From contig JASKMD010000012.1 in the NCBI GenBank assembly GCA_030144725.1, positions 11,214,621 to 11,278,620 on the forward strand: a DNA stretch of 64,000 nt, written 5' to 3'. The notes beneath the pieces are model-generated. The model did no database searches. It was not told the DNA's origin and saw only the letters and a list, made by a program, of their open reading frames with translations. This document shows positions 53,381 through 64,000 of this stretch, one piece after another (position 1 is the stretch's first letter; each line of letters starts with the position of its first letter). The position numbers were made by a program, and so were the translations under genes. This stretch comes from Haematococcus lacustris. Its lineage: Eukaryota > Chlorophyta > Chlorophyceae > Chlamydomonadales > Haematococcaceae.

Positions 53381-56300
53381 TGCTCCTGGCTCAACACCAG
53401 CTGCCGTGCAGCACGGTCCCGGCTGATGCGCATGCCCAGAAACTGCTCCACAGGCCCCAGCTGATGGATATCAAACACAGCTGCCAGCTGCTGCTTGACC
53501 CACTCGAGCGTCCCCATGTCCCCCTTGCTGACTGCTAGCAGGCAGTCGTCGACATAGACTGCCAACAGCACCTTGCTGCTGCCCTGCATCATAGTGAACA
53601 GGCAGCTGTCTGCAGCTGAGGCTGTGAAACCCAGCTGCTCCAGCTCCTCCTTGAGACGCGCATGCCAGGCACGCGGGGCCTGGCGCAGGCCATAGAGAGC
53701 ACGGTGGAGGCGGCAGACCCGCCCCGAGCCATCCTCATACCCGGCAGGCTGGTGCATGTAGATGACCTCTTCGAGCCTGCCATTGAGAAAGGCTGTCTTG
53801 ACATCCAAATGCTCTAGCTCCATGTCCTCAGCTGCTGCTACAGCTAGCAGGGCCCGCACCGTGGCATGCTTGCTGACCGGGGCATGCAGCTCATGGAAGT
53901 CAATGCCCTCCCGCTGCAGAAACCCCTTGACCACCAGCCTTGCCTTGAACCGCACTATGCTGCCCCGCCCATCCCGCTTGACTGACCACACCCACCGGTT
54001 AGCCAGGGGACGGCACCCCTCGGGCAGCTCAACCAGCTCCCAGGTGCCATAGCTCAGCAACGACTGCATCTCCTCATCAGCAGCCAATGACCACTGCTCT
54101 GACTGCGGCCCAGCCAAAGCCTCCTCAATGGTAGCTGGAATTGTTGGCCCCTCTGCAGGAAGCTCTGCCACAGCCACAGATCTAACACCAGCGAACTCAG
54201 GCTGAATACCCCGCAGCCGGCTGGATTGGCGCAGGAGGTTTGCAGCACCACTACCTTCCCCACCTGCTGCACCCGCTGCGCCACTGCCTCTGCCAACAGC
54301 CTCTGTGCCCCCACCACTACCAGCAGCACCGCTGCCAGCCCTTGCGCTGCTGCTGCTGCCAGCCCCTGCGCTGCTGTTGCTGCCAGCCCCTGCGCTGCTG
54401 TTGCTGCCAGCCCCTGCGCTGCTGCTGCTGCTGCTGCCAGCCCCTGCGCTGCTGCCGCTGCCAGCCCCTGCGCTGCTGCCGCTGCCAGCCCCTGCGCTGC
54501 TGCTGCTGCCAGCCTCTGCGCTGCTGGTTGCACCACCTGGTGGTGCTGGCGCGCGCTCTAGCGGAGCTGGTACAGCTGCTGGCGGTGCAGGCAACTGCAC
54601 CTCAACCGGCACATGCACAGCATGCGGCACCAGCACCCCCGGCTCTGGCTCAGGCTGTGGCAAGAGCATAGCCAGATCTGCCTCCCGGGTGGGCAGCCCC
54701 CGGTCAAGCTCATCGAACACCACGTCCTTGGTGATCAAGAGCTTGCCACCAGGTAGCAGCACCTGGTAAGCCTTGCTGCTCAGCTCATATCCTACAAACA
54801 CCCCCTGCACCGCTTTACTGCCCAGCTTGCTGCGCATGTGCTCGGGCACGTGGGCATACGCCCGTGCCCCGAACACCCGCAACGCTGACAGATCGGGCCG
54901 CACCCCCCAGAACAGCTCCCAGGGAGTGCCCGCCTTGCCTCGCACCAGGGACAGGTTGCGCACATAATTGGCAAAGCGCAAGGCATAGGGCCAGAAGTTG
55001 ACTGAGAGCCCACTGCTGTATAGCAGGCACCGACCCTTCTCAAACAGCGTGCGGTTGAGGCGTTCTGCGCTGCCATTCTGCTGCGGGCTGTACGGTGCGG
55101 TCTGCTGGTGGATGATGCCTTTCCCACTGAGGAACTCCCTGACAGCCTGGTTGACATACTCAGTCCCCCGGTCGCTGCGCAACACCTTGACCTTGCGGCC
55201 CCCCTGTGTCTCAAACCACTCGACTGCATCCCTGATGGCTGCTGGCACCTCTGACTTGGCCTTGAGAAGGGCGATGAGTGACAGCCCACTGTGCTCATCA
55301 AGGAAGGTGAGCACAAAACAGTAGCCAGCAGCATTGGGAATGCGGAGGGGACCGCACACATCAGTGTGCACAAGGTCGCAGGGTGCCGCAACCCGGGCAG
55401 CAAGGGAGGGCAGCGTGTCGGCTACACGCCGGTGCAGCTTGCCCGCTACACAGCCAGGACACACCCCACTACCTGCTGCTCTGCACTGCCCCGCGCTGAG
55501 TTCCACCCCTTCCACCATTCCCTTGCTGATCATATCACCCATGGCCCGGTAACTAAGGTGGCCCAGCCTCTCATGCAGCAACTGCGGTGTAACCGCAGTC
55601 ACAGCTTGCGCTGAGGCGGGCGGCTCACATGCCACCACAGCAGGCTGCGCGCTACCGCTGAGCTGATACTGTCTCCCAACCACCTTGCCTTTCACCACCT
55701 CCCCCTTGCTGGACTGCATGGTGATGCTGTCAGCTGACTGCCTGATCTCCCAGCCCTTCTGAGCTGCTGCGAGGGTGGAGAAGTAGTTGGTGCTGGCCTC
55801 GGGAGCCCACAACACATCCTGCAGCTCCATCTGCACCCCATCCACAGCCAACCGCACCCTGCCCTTCCCATAGGCATACAGCTGCACTGAGCTCTTTCCC
55901 AGCCCCATAGGGACTGGCTGCGCAAACCCTTGATACCCATGCAGCAAGGAGCGCTCAGGGGTAATGTGGTGACTAGCCCCAGAATCTGCCACCCACACCC
56001 TCATGCTGCTGTCCAGCTGCTGGGTAGAGGCAACAGCTAGCAAGGCTGGCTCTGCAGCTGGCTCAGGGGCAAGGGAGGCATGCTTGTCAACCACACAGGG
56101 CAGCATGGGGGAGAGCCCTACTGCATGGCTCCAACAGCATGTCATGTCCCCACAGCTGACCACACTGCCCCCTTTTGCGCTGCTGCTGTGCACATCAGCC
56201 CCACCCACTCCCACACCTGCCTCAGCAGGCATGCAGGCAGGCAAGGGGGGGGCTGTGCCAGCCACATGGCTGAGTGTGCTCGCATGCACAGCAGCAAGGG

Positions 56301-57249
56301 TGACGCTGGATAGCCCGGCTGACCCACTGCTGCTCTTGCCCGCACCAGCCCAACCACCCGCACCACCCCCGCTTGCACCACCACCCTCACCACCAGCCCC
56401 AGGCCCCGCCATACCACCATCTCGTGCGGGGTCTGGGCAGTCTCGTGCGTAGTGGCCACGCTTGCCACATTTGAAGCACTTGACGTTGGCGGCTGCCCGT
56501 GAGCGTGGCGGTGCGGTTGAGGATGAGGAGGAGGCTGCCGGCACGGCAGCCGGCTGCGTGCGGCTGCTGCCGCCACCGCTGCTGCTGCTGCCACCCCCAC
56601 CACCCCCACCACCCCCACCCTTGCCCCGGAGACGCACTGCAGCCAGCTGGGCTGACACTCCAGCCTGCTGCGCACGGGATTCAGCAATCTGCAGCGTGCG
56701 CTTGACTTCGGTGAGGGAGAGCGGGGAGCGCAGAGACCCAAATGTGATGAAGTCCCTTGCATTCTCATACTGCGGCAGGGGAGGCATGGCCTTCAACAAG
56801 GCCATGACCTGCTGCGGCTCGCTAACTTGCTCCTTGACCGCTGACAGCTGCCACACAATCTCCAGCAGCCTGCTGTGCACCTGCCCCACAGTCTCGCCGG
56901 GCTGCATCTGCAGGCTGTTGAGCTGTTCCCACAGCTGGTAGCTGTCCGGCTGCTGGTCCGCCAGCAGGGCTTTCCAGGCTGCAGGTGCTGTCTCGGCTGC
57001 CACTACAAGTCGCAAGTAGTGCGACTTGCAGTTGCACAGCAGCCATGCATACGCACGCTCACTGCGAACTGGGTCTGTGTCCTCGCCAACCATTGCCTTC
57101 CACAGCCCGGCCAGCCTCAACTGGCCCATCGCCCCATGTCGCCATTCGACAAACGAAGTGGCTTCATTCAGGGGCAGTGGCTGTGGCATAAGGACTGCCA
57201 TCTGTGGCTGCTCGGCTGGAGCGCTGACGTCTGCCTCCGATTTCACCAT
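53381..57249 (-). CDS. Copia polyprotein, 5' part: Gag, protease, integrase, reverse transcriptase
   Basis: Translation probably starts at ATG 57249 (MVKSEADV), 11 nt after the primer binding site. Order: Gag with retrotran_gag helices and a CCHC knuckle CFKCGKRGHYARDC (about 56430-56475); aspartic protease VWVADSGASHHITPE (about 55960); GAG-pre-integrase HERLGHLSYRAM; integrase D,D,E (HTDVCGP, LRSDRGTEY, QQNGSAERLNRTL; about 55350-55060); a low-complexity SSAGAGSG linker (54310-54530); and RT (FKARLVVKGFLQREGIDF, LDVKTAFLNGRLEEVIYM, YVDDCLLAVSKGD near 53545). The PR-INT-RT order defines Ty1/Copia. The frame is intact up to the hAT insertion at codon QEQYA. Together with 47627-48413 it is 1552 codons. 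Confidence 0.95.
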
Positions 57250-57260
57250 CGGCACCCGTG

Positions 57261-57276
57261 CCGTGGGCCCATAACC
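57261..57276 (-). promoter_or_regulatory. Copia primer binding site (initiator tRNA-Met, internal)
   Basis: Directly after the LTR CA on the minus strand comes GGTTATGGGCCCACGG. GGTTATGGGCCCA is complementary to the anticodon-arm region of initiator tRNA-Met (anticodon CAU), as in Drosophila copia, where a half-tRNA primes reverse transcription, rather than to a tRNA 3' end. Confidence 0.8.
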
Positions 57277-57617
57277 TGAAAGAGGAAGAGGCCCTCGCTA
57301 AGAGGCAGCGCTTCACCGGACAAACACAGTTACACACTATAACAAGCATAAAGCCCACCTGAAAGAGGAAGAGGCCCTCGCTAAGAGGCAGCGCTTCACC
57401 GGACAAACACAGTAAAGCACTACGTCACTAACCGGAGCCTAAAACAAAAGTCACACTTGAGATACAGTTAGCTCAACCCCTGATGGGCTGGCTGAACCTA
57501 GCATGCCTTGCTCCAACACACCCCCTCAGGCCAGGCCATCAGACCTCACAACACCAATGCCACTGGGTCTCAGCCCTATGTCACAGCTTCACCATCCCCA
57601 TGCCAGTCTTGCAAAAC
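57277..57617 (-). repeat. Copia 5' LTR (about 341 bp)
   Basis: Pair of 47323-47663, with the same 84-bp internal duplication. It ends ...TTTCA next to the primer binding site. It carries the pol C-terminal codons (CKTGMGMVKL) as a non-coding copy. Confidence 0.92.
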
Positions 57618-58286
57618 TGTTATTGCTTGGGATAAGGGAAGGGCTGTTGCCCGGCTGGTGCCTTGTAGTGATGGCCTGGGAGGTGGTGGTGGTTGGAGAT
57701 GGGAGGGTGTGATGGAGGGCTAGCTCCGGCTGAGGCTGTGTGCTGCCACAAACAGCATGTCACGACGCACAAACACTTCGAAACAACTCAGTACACCTCG
57801 CTAAACCACATGGCACGGCGCTCGACAACCCCGCAAAGACATGTACAAGACACCACTCATGGCATTCGCAATCCTGGCTGCCACTCATGGCATGCGCACC
57901 CCTGGCTGCCAGTTCTGGCTGCCGGTCCTGGCCATGGCACTTGGCTGCTGTTGACAGCTAGGAGGTGGTGGTGGTGATGGGGGGAAGGGTGCACCAGCCG
58001 CGCTGCAGCTGCCTCTTGGCTGATCATGCCCTGCACCACCTGCCCCATAGCAGCTGGCTCCTTGTTGCTCATGCCTTGCCACACCTGCCACATGGCAGCT
58101 GGCTCATGGCTACACACGTCATGTACCACCTCACGGCTGCCACTCCTAGCTGCCGCTCCAGGCTGCTGCTCCGGGCTGCTGCCCTGGGCTGTTATTGATG
58201 GCCTGGGAGGTGGTGGTGGAAGTGGGGTAAGGTGAGGGTAAGGTAGGGGAGGGGCTGCAGTGTAGCGGAGGAGGGGGGAAGCGGAG
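57618..58286. repeat. 669-bp direct duplication flanking the Copia element, right copy
   Basis: Same sequence and orientation as 46654-47322. It begins at the outer LTR edge and ends GGGGAAGCGGAG, after which the flank is CGACACGGGTGAG. Confidence 0.92.
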
Positions 58287-59679
58287 CGACACGGGTGAGT
58301 TTGTGGGTAAGGAGAAGGACAAGGGAAGGGTGTGACCATTAGACCTGCAACAAACAAGGGGCATGCTAGCCATCAGGCTTGGTACCAAGAGCCACAAATC
58401 TGCTTCATGCTGGCCACTCACCGTTTGCTGGGGTGGGGTGGGGTGGGGTGGATCACACCTGCAAGCAACAAGGGGCGTGATCACGGTAAGGCTGGGCAAT
58501 GGGGGCCACTGATGTGCAAGGGGCTGGCCACTCACTGTTATCTCCATGTGCCATTGCTGACTCCTTGCTGCCTCCTTGTTGGCTGCTGCTCCTCCCTCCT
58601 GGCTGTGCCTCCTGGCTGTGGGGGGCATGGGCCTCTTGGCCTTGGCCAACCACTTGCCTTGCCCATGCCTCCTGGCTGCCACTCCTGGATGCCGCTCCTA
58701 GCTGCTGCTCCTGGCTGCCGCTCCTGGCTGCTCCTCTTGGCTGCTCCTCTTGGTTGCGCCTCCTGGGGAGTGGTGGGTCTGGCAGGTGGTGCCACCAAGG
58801 GTGAGGGTGAGGGTGAGGATGACAGCCACCAAGGGTGAGGGTGAGGATGAGGAGGAGGTGAGGAGGGGGTGGAGCGATGGTCGCACGATGAGCGCACAAG
58901 GGGGAGCCAAGGGGTTCAACATGGCAGTAACACAGTCCTTACCTCCATGTTCCTCCTGGCCTGGGTAAGGGTGAGGGAGAGGAGGAGGAGGGGAGTGTGA
59001 GGGAAGGAGGTGAGGGGGAGGAGGTGGGTGAAGAGGCATGGGAAAGGAGAGGAGGGAGGAGGGAGGAGGGTACGCTTTTGCTCTTGTCCGCCGCCCTGGC
59101 TGCCGCTACTTGTTGCCGTTGTGGTTGCTGTTTCTGGCTGATGGAAGGTGCCACTGCGCCTTGGCACCGAACCTGCTCAAGCAACACATGGCACATGACA
59201 CATGCCACGCTCCAACCTCGCGGTCGCACCTCAGAGTCGCATCTATGCATCGCACCTTTGCAAGCTACCTTTGTGCCGTTCGCCCTCAACTCTGTGCTTG
59301 ATCACAAATACCCTATTCCTTTCGCTGATCGCTAATGGCTGCGAAACCGAGCTGCATGTTGGCCTCTTGGCTGACGACTGATGGCTGCGAAGGCTAGCTG
59401 GACCGCATTTCATGGCCGGCTGCGAGGCTGCGCATTTGGGCGCTGTCGATGTCGCTGCTGCTGAGTTTGGGATGGACGTGTCGCGTGTTGCGTGTTGCTG
59501 CATTACTGCGGGCTTTGCGAGGTCGACATGGTTTCCCCTCATGGCGCCTCGCGACCTCATGGCACACCAACGGCATGCTTGGTGGCAGCTAGCGCAGATC
59601 CCAATACCAAGCCCGTCAAATTCGCGCTCTTGCATGCAAGTCACATGCACCCTGCAAGTCACATGCACAAAGCGGGGTT
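58287..59679. other. Low-complexity spacer, no gene
   Basis: It contains (GGGGT)4 at 58430-58450, GAGGGTGAGGGTGAGGATGA runs at 58800-58860, and AGGAGGAGGG-type purine tracts at 58970-59070. A word CCTGCAACAAACAAGGGGC (58346) recurs as CCTGCAAGCAACAAGGGGC (58458), and similar words at 62630 and 63110 suggest a decayed dispersed repeat. Confidence 0.55.
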
Positions 59680-60165
59680 GGCGAAACCCTGCACAGCGTC
59701 TTTCAATGACTTAGGAGACATCAACACAAGGAACGAAACCCTGCACAAGGTCGGCGAAACCCTGCACTAGGTTAGCGAATCCTTGCACAAGGTCAGGTTG
59801 ACTTAAGTGAAATCGAGGCTTTGACCGAGACCCTGCACAAGGTCGGCGAAACCCTGCACTAGGTTAGCGAAACCTTGCACAAGGTCAGGTTGACTTAGGT
59901 GAAATCGAGGCTTTGACCGAGACCCTGCACAAGGTCGTCGAAACCTTGCACAAGGTTTGCAAAACCCTGCACAAGGTCAGGGTTGACTCAGGTGAAATCG
60001 ATGCTTTGAGCGAGACCCTGCACAAGGTCGGCAAAACCCTGCACACGGTCTTAAAACCCTGCACAAGGTTTGCGAAACCCTGCACAAGGTCAATTGAAAC
60101 CCTGCACTAGGTTTCAAAGGCTAATTGTGCCTCAAAGAGAGATTAAACCTAGTGCAGGGTTTCAG
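59680..60165. repeat. GAAACCCTGCACAAGGTC tandem array (inverted orientation)
   Basis: About 18 units of the type GAAACCCTGCACAAGGTCGG, the reverse complement of the unit at 45800-46235, in a higher order of about 110 bp that includes GGTTGACTTAGGTGAAATCG. It ends with a single unit in the opposite direction (CCTAGTGCAGGGTTTC at about 60148). Confidence 0.9.
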
Positions 60166-60540
60166 TAAACTGGCCCCCATTTCTTACTGGCTTTGACTTT
60201 GCACATGCTACCTACTAGGTTGTGCTTCTATTCTGATGCATGACAACTCCTGATACTCAGAAATTTTAAAAAGTCACTTCAGTCAGTTAGCACCATCTCC
60301 CTTAGCCAAATTCGGGGTGAGGGCTCAGCCACTGGTCCAGCAGCTCCGCAATGAACACGAATTTGACTTTGGCCCAAGGGAGTCTTCTCCTCCACTAGGT
60401 CACAGCAGCCTACATACCAAGTCTCAGACCTAAACTCGCAAGTTTGCCGAGCCAGCCAGCCCTTATTTGCCAGGAGTGAAGGCGAAGCCACCCTGGTCAG
60501 CAACCCACGACCAGCCGGAGCTCTAGGGCCGCCGCATCCC
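60166..60540. other. Spacer, no gene
   Basis: Unique-looking sequence with no recognisable feature. Confidence 0.5.
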
Positions 60541-61128
60541 AGTCCTGCCCCACCCCCTCCCAACCTTGCGTTGCCCCTCCCCTCCCTGCCCAACCCTGCC
60601 CCACCCCCTCCCAGCCCTGCCCCACCCCCTCCCAGCCCTACCCCACCCCCTCCCAACCTTGCGTTGCCTCTCCCCTCCCTGCCCAGCCCTGCCCCACCCT
60701 ATCCCAACCCTGCCCCACCCTATCCCAGCCCTGCCGTACCCCCTCCCAACCTTGCGTTGCCCCTCCCCTCCCTGCCCAGCCGTGCCCCACACCCTGCCAG
60801 CCCTGCCCCACCCCCTCCCAGCCCTGCCCCACCCTATCCCAGCCCTGCCCCACCCCAGCCCTGCCCGGCCCGGCCCTGCCCTGCCCTGCCCTGCCCAGCC
60901 CTGCCTTGCCTTGCCCTGCCCAGCCCTGCCCAGCCCTGCCCCCCCCTCCCCCAGCCCTGCCCCACCCCCTCCCAGCCCTGCCCCACCCCCTCCCAGCCCT
61001 GCCCCACCCTATTACAGCCCTGCCCCATCCCAGCCCTGCCCTGCCCTGCCCTGCCCTGCCCTGCCCTGCCCTGCCCTGCCCTGCCCTGCCCTGCCCTGCC
61101 CTGCCCTGCCCTGCCCTGCCCTGCCTGT
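60541..61128. repeat. CCCTGCCCCACCCCCTCCCAG minisatellite grading into (CCCTG)n
   Basis: A 20-25 bp C-rich unit (60590-61030), with TTGCGTTGCC-containing variants, passes into a pure pentamer (CCCTG)n at 61034-61124. All three frames stay open as Pro-rich ORFs; these are artefacts. Confidence 0.95.
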
Positions 61129-61510
61129 AGGTGTGTGGCAGTGCAGGCTGCATGTAGCAGCAGGCTGTTGGTGTGCTACACTGCATGAGCAGCAGCAGTA
61201 GGAGCAGGCTGTAGTGCATGAGCAGCGGTGCAAGGACAGCTGCAGCAGCAGGCTGTGCGCTTGTAACAGTGCAGGTAGCAGCAGGCTGCAGGTGTGCAGG
61301 CTGCAGGTGTGTGCAGGTGTGCAGGCTGCAGGTAGCAGCAGGCTGCAGGTGTGTTGCAGTGCATGAGCAGCAGCAGCAGGCTGCAGTGCATGTGCTTTAG
61401 TGCATGAGCAGCAAGAGCAGCAGGCTGTAGTGCAACGAGCAGCAGTGCATGGACAGCAGCAGCAGGCTGTAGGTGTGTGGCAGTGCAGGCTGCAAGTAGA
61501 GCCCACAGTG
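61129..61510. repeat. GCAGCAGCAGGCTGYAGTGCATG imperfect repeat
   Basis: Degenerate units of GTGCAGGCTGCAGGTAGCAGCAGGCTG and AGTGCATGAGCAGCAGCAG. No gene. Confidence 0.85.
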
Positions 61511-61689
61511 CAGTCAGAGCCCATCTGAGAAGAATGTTGCATGGTACAAAAGCCTTCAAGAGGCTGTCCTGAGCGTCCGTTCAGTTCCATGCCACACAAC
61601 GTGAATTGTAAGCTGTGAATGGTCAAGATGTAATGAAGAAAACGGTGGTGGTCATTAGCCGTGTATCCTCTTCTCAAACGATTCCTACG
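61511..61689. other. Short unique spacer
   Basis: No recognisable feature. Confidence 0.5.
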
Positions 61690-62105
61690 CCCCTTGTATG
61701 GACAACACCACCACGCGGTGATGCGCTAATGCTGCAAACGTGGTAGCCACCTGCTACAAACCCCCTTTGCATGTATGCATCACGGTCATGCTAAGCAAGT
61801 GCAAGCCTGGCAGTGATCCACACCCAATGTGTCACAGCTTGCTGGACCACGGATGGTACCTATAGTGGAGGCTCACCGCGTCCAGCCACATGCTAGGGTG
61901 TGGTGCGCCACATGCCCCTTGTATGGACAACACCACCACGCGGTGATGCGCTAATGCTGCAAACGTAATAGCCACCCGGTACATACCCCCTTTACATGTA
62001 AGCATCACGGTCATGCCTAGCAAGTGCAGGCCTGGCAGTAATCCAGCCACATGCTAGGGTGTGGTGCGCGTTATGCCCCTTGTATGGACAACAACATACA
62101 GCTAG
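61690..62105. repeat. About 225-bp tandem duplication, 2 units plus a fragment
   Basis: Units begin CCCCTTGTATGGACAACACC at 61691 and 61915, and a third, truncated one at about 62077. The second unit lacks about 60 bp (the CACACCCAATGTGTCACAGC part). Each ends in CCACATGCTAGGGTGTGGTG. Confidence 0.9.
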
Positions 62106-64000
62106 GTCCTGGAGACGCATCCATAACAATGTAGTGTGTGCATGTGGTCGGTGCATGAGGGCGACACTAGGGGTATCAGGCTTGCAGCTGCAAACCATGC
62201 TATCACTTGCGTCTCGTGAGTAGTGCATTACATCAAGGCTTGGTAAGGCACGTTATGCTAGCAAGGGCAAGAACACGAGAACGGTGCGAAGATGGGTTGT
62301 CCGTATAAGCGGGCCATCCATGCACTAACCGGTTGTCTGCTTTACACAAAACATCCTACCCTCCCACTATTACATTAGAAGACTAGTTATCATTGAGACT
62401 ACAAGGCTGTGTGACGTACTACAAGGCTGTGTAACGTACGCTTGCATCAACATGATGTTGCATACTCAACATGATCTTACAGGAGCCAAAGTTATGATGC
62501 ATGGCAAGTACATGACACACATCACCCCAACCCTTTTCAATGCCATTCACAAAGCCAAGCAGCCCAATGTCTCTTCATCATCTGTGTCTTTTCAATGCCA
62601 TTCACAAAGCCAAGCAGCCCAATGTCAGACCTGCAACCAAGGGGCATGCACATGGGGGAGGAGGTTAGGCTGGGTATTGGGTGTCAGCCACTTGCCGGCA
62701 TGCGATTAGCTAGAAAGGGACGAATGAGAAGGGGCAGGGAGAAGAGGGCTACTACTAGCTCTAGGCTGCCCGCTGGGGTGGGGGACTTGGTGGTAGTGGT
62801 TGGACGGCAGAGGGAAGGAGCAAGAAGCCAAGGGGCAGGAGGCCAGCTGGGCTGGGCTGGGTGTCAGCCACTTGCCGGCAGGCCGTTAGCCAGGCGGATA
62901 ACCAGGGCAGGCAGGAGAGGAAGAAGAGGAATGAGATTGGGCAGGGAGAAGAGGGACAAGAGGGGGCTTCCTCCTGGCTGCTGGGTAGGGTAGGGAGGGG
63001 ACCACGATGTCCGGGGGGAGGTGAGGGGTAGTGGGGAAGTGGGGGCGTAGGAGACTTGGAGGTGTTGGTGATGGGTAGGAAGGGGGAAGGGGCTATGTGA
63101 CTGTTACACCTGCAGCAAGCAAGGGGCACGCTTGTGATTAACAAACAAGGACATGCATGACTAGAAGTTGGCAGGCTGGCCAAACACCCCGACAACGCCT
63201 GGCTGCCGCTCCTGGCTGTGCTGTGTTGGGAATGCTGTGCTGGGAATAGACACACAGATAGGCACACATGATGGGACACACAGATAGGAACACGCAGGCA
63301 CAAGCGTGAGCACTAGCACGAGACATGTGTACCTGGACATTCCTAGAAGATTGCCGACATTGCTGACTTGTATCGACATTTCCGCTGCTCCTGCCGCCAC
63401 TGCCGCCGCTGCTGCCGCTATAGCCGCCACTGCCGCTGTCGACGCCTGTTGATGTCTCTGTCGCCTCTGCCACTGCTGCTGCCATCGTCCTAGTTGCAAC
63501 CCTCTGGTATGCTGCCCGCTTGCCCCTGTCCCCCACTATCTGCCTAGCCATTCTGTGCTTGCCATCGTTGTTACAAGGGCCTACTCCTGTTATGCTGCCG
63601 CCACTGCTGCCACCATTGCTGCTGCTGCTAGCACCGCCTCCCCCACTGCTGCCGCCATCACATCATGCGCCTTGGGCGGGCATCTGCACAAGCACCAGTA
63701 GGCACAAGCATGGACATATTCTTCCCTGTTGATAAGCAAAGCATGCCTTTCTCTGATACTCTATCCCTGCTGCGTTTGCCACTGCAGCCCTGAGTGTATA
63801 CTGTTGTCTTGCCTGGCTGCCGCTGCCCCTCCACCGCCTGCCTACCCAAGCTGCATGCAACCCGCATGCCCCTGCTGTTGTGCCTGCTTACTCCTGCAAT
63901 GCTGCCTGCCTACCCCTGCTGCACCTGCCCCGGCTGCGCTTCATACCTGCCCCTGCCCCTTGTGGGCCAGCTGTGCTTACTGCATGCTCCTGCTGTGATG
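62106..64000. other. Non-genic right end with short duplications
   Basis: A direct duplication GTGTCAGCCACTTGCCGGCA occurs at 62680 and 62863, and TTTTCAATGCCATTCACAAA at 62535 and 62589. 63390-63660 is rich in CTGCCGCCACTGCC. No ORF resembles a known family; possible exons of a gene beyond the edge cannot be excluded. Confidence 0.5.

Noticed and set aside
54240..54769. Plus-strand Pro/Leu or Cys repeat ORFs.
   Set aside because: They are antisense to the SSAGAGSG linker between integrase and RT of the Copia polyprotein.
60541..61219. Pro-rich ORFs over 200 codons on the plus strand.
   Set aside because: They follow the CCCTG/CCCCACCC minisatellite exactly and end where it ends.

Overview
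The window looks like a repeat-rich stretch of nuclear DNA from a eukaryotic microalga, most likely a chlorophyte green alga. The reasons are GC-rich coding sequence with many short GT-AG introns, extreme CTG/CAG and C-rich microsatellites, a MON2 fragment that reads like the plant/algal form, a nuclear tRNA-Ser, and many retroelements and DNA transposons. The species is inferred, not proven. There are no bacterial-type operons.

Left part (1-8.6 kb): a non-LTR retrotransposon on the minus strand. ORF1 (938 aa) is followed by an overlapping giant ORF2 that is open from 5825 to the window edge. I checked every in-frame triplet and found no stop. ORF2 holds, in order, a perfect 2A-type ribosome-skipping motif, two tandem Cys-His-Asp peptidase-like domains with Josephin-like spacing, an APE-type endonuclease and a YADD reverse transcriptase cut by the edge. 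This is the most unusual object in the window.

8.6-21.8 kb: microsatellites, a palindromic minisatellite, and a nest of DNA transposons. These are two copies of a TIR element with 17-bp inverted ends (one an internal-deletion derivative), a truncated inverted third copy, and a Harbinger/Tourist-like element.

21.8-39.3 kb: the genic core. A minus-strand KH-domain RNA-binding protein gene has a KH domain split by an intron. A plus-strand gene encodes the C-terminal 948 residues of a MON2-type trafficking protein in eight phase-consistent exons. Between them lie a tetranucleotide repeat, a 500-N gap and 1013 uninterrupted CTG units. The MON2 N-terminal half is absent and probably lies in the gap. 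A tRNA-Ser(UGA) follows.

39.3-45.8 kb: a 5'-truncated L1-type retrotransposon with a poly(A) tail, abutting a hAT-type transposase gene (BED finger plus DUF659).

46-58.3 kb: a Copia LTR retrotransposon interrupted by a 5-kb hAT element with perfect 11-bp TIRs and an 8-bp target duplication. Removing the hAT plus one target copy restores an open 1551-codon gag-pol frame. The Copia is bracketed by a 669-bp direct duplication and carries a Drosophila-copia-type primer binding site. The right end (58-64 kb) holds tandem arrays and low-complexity DNA without a recognisable gene.
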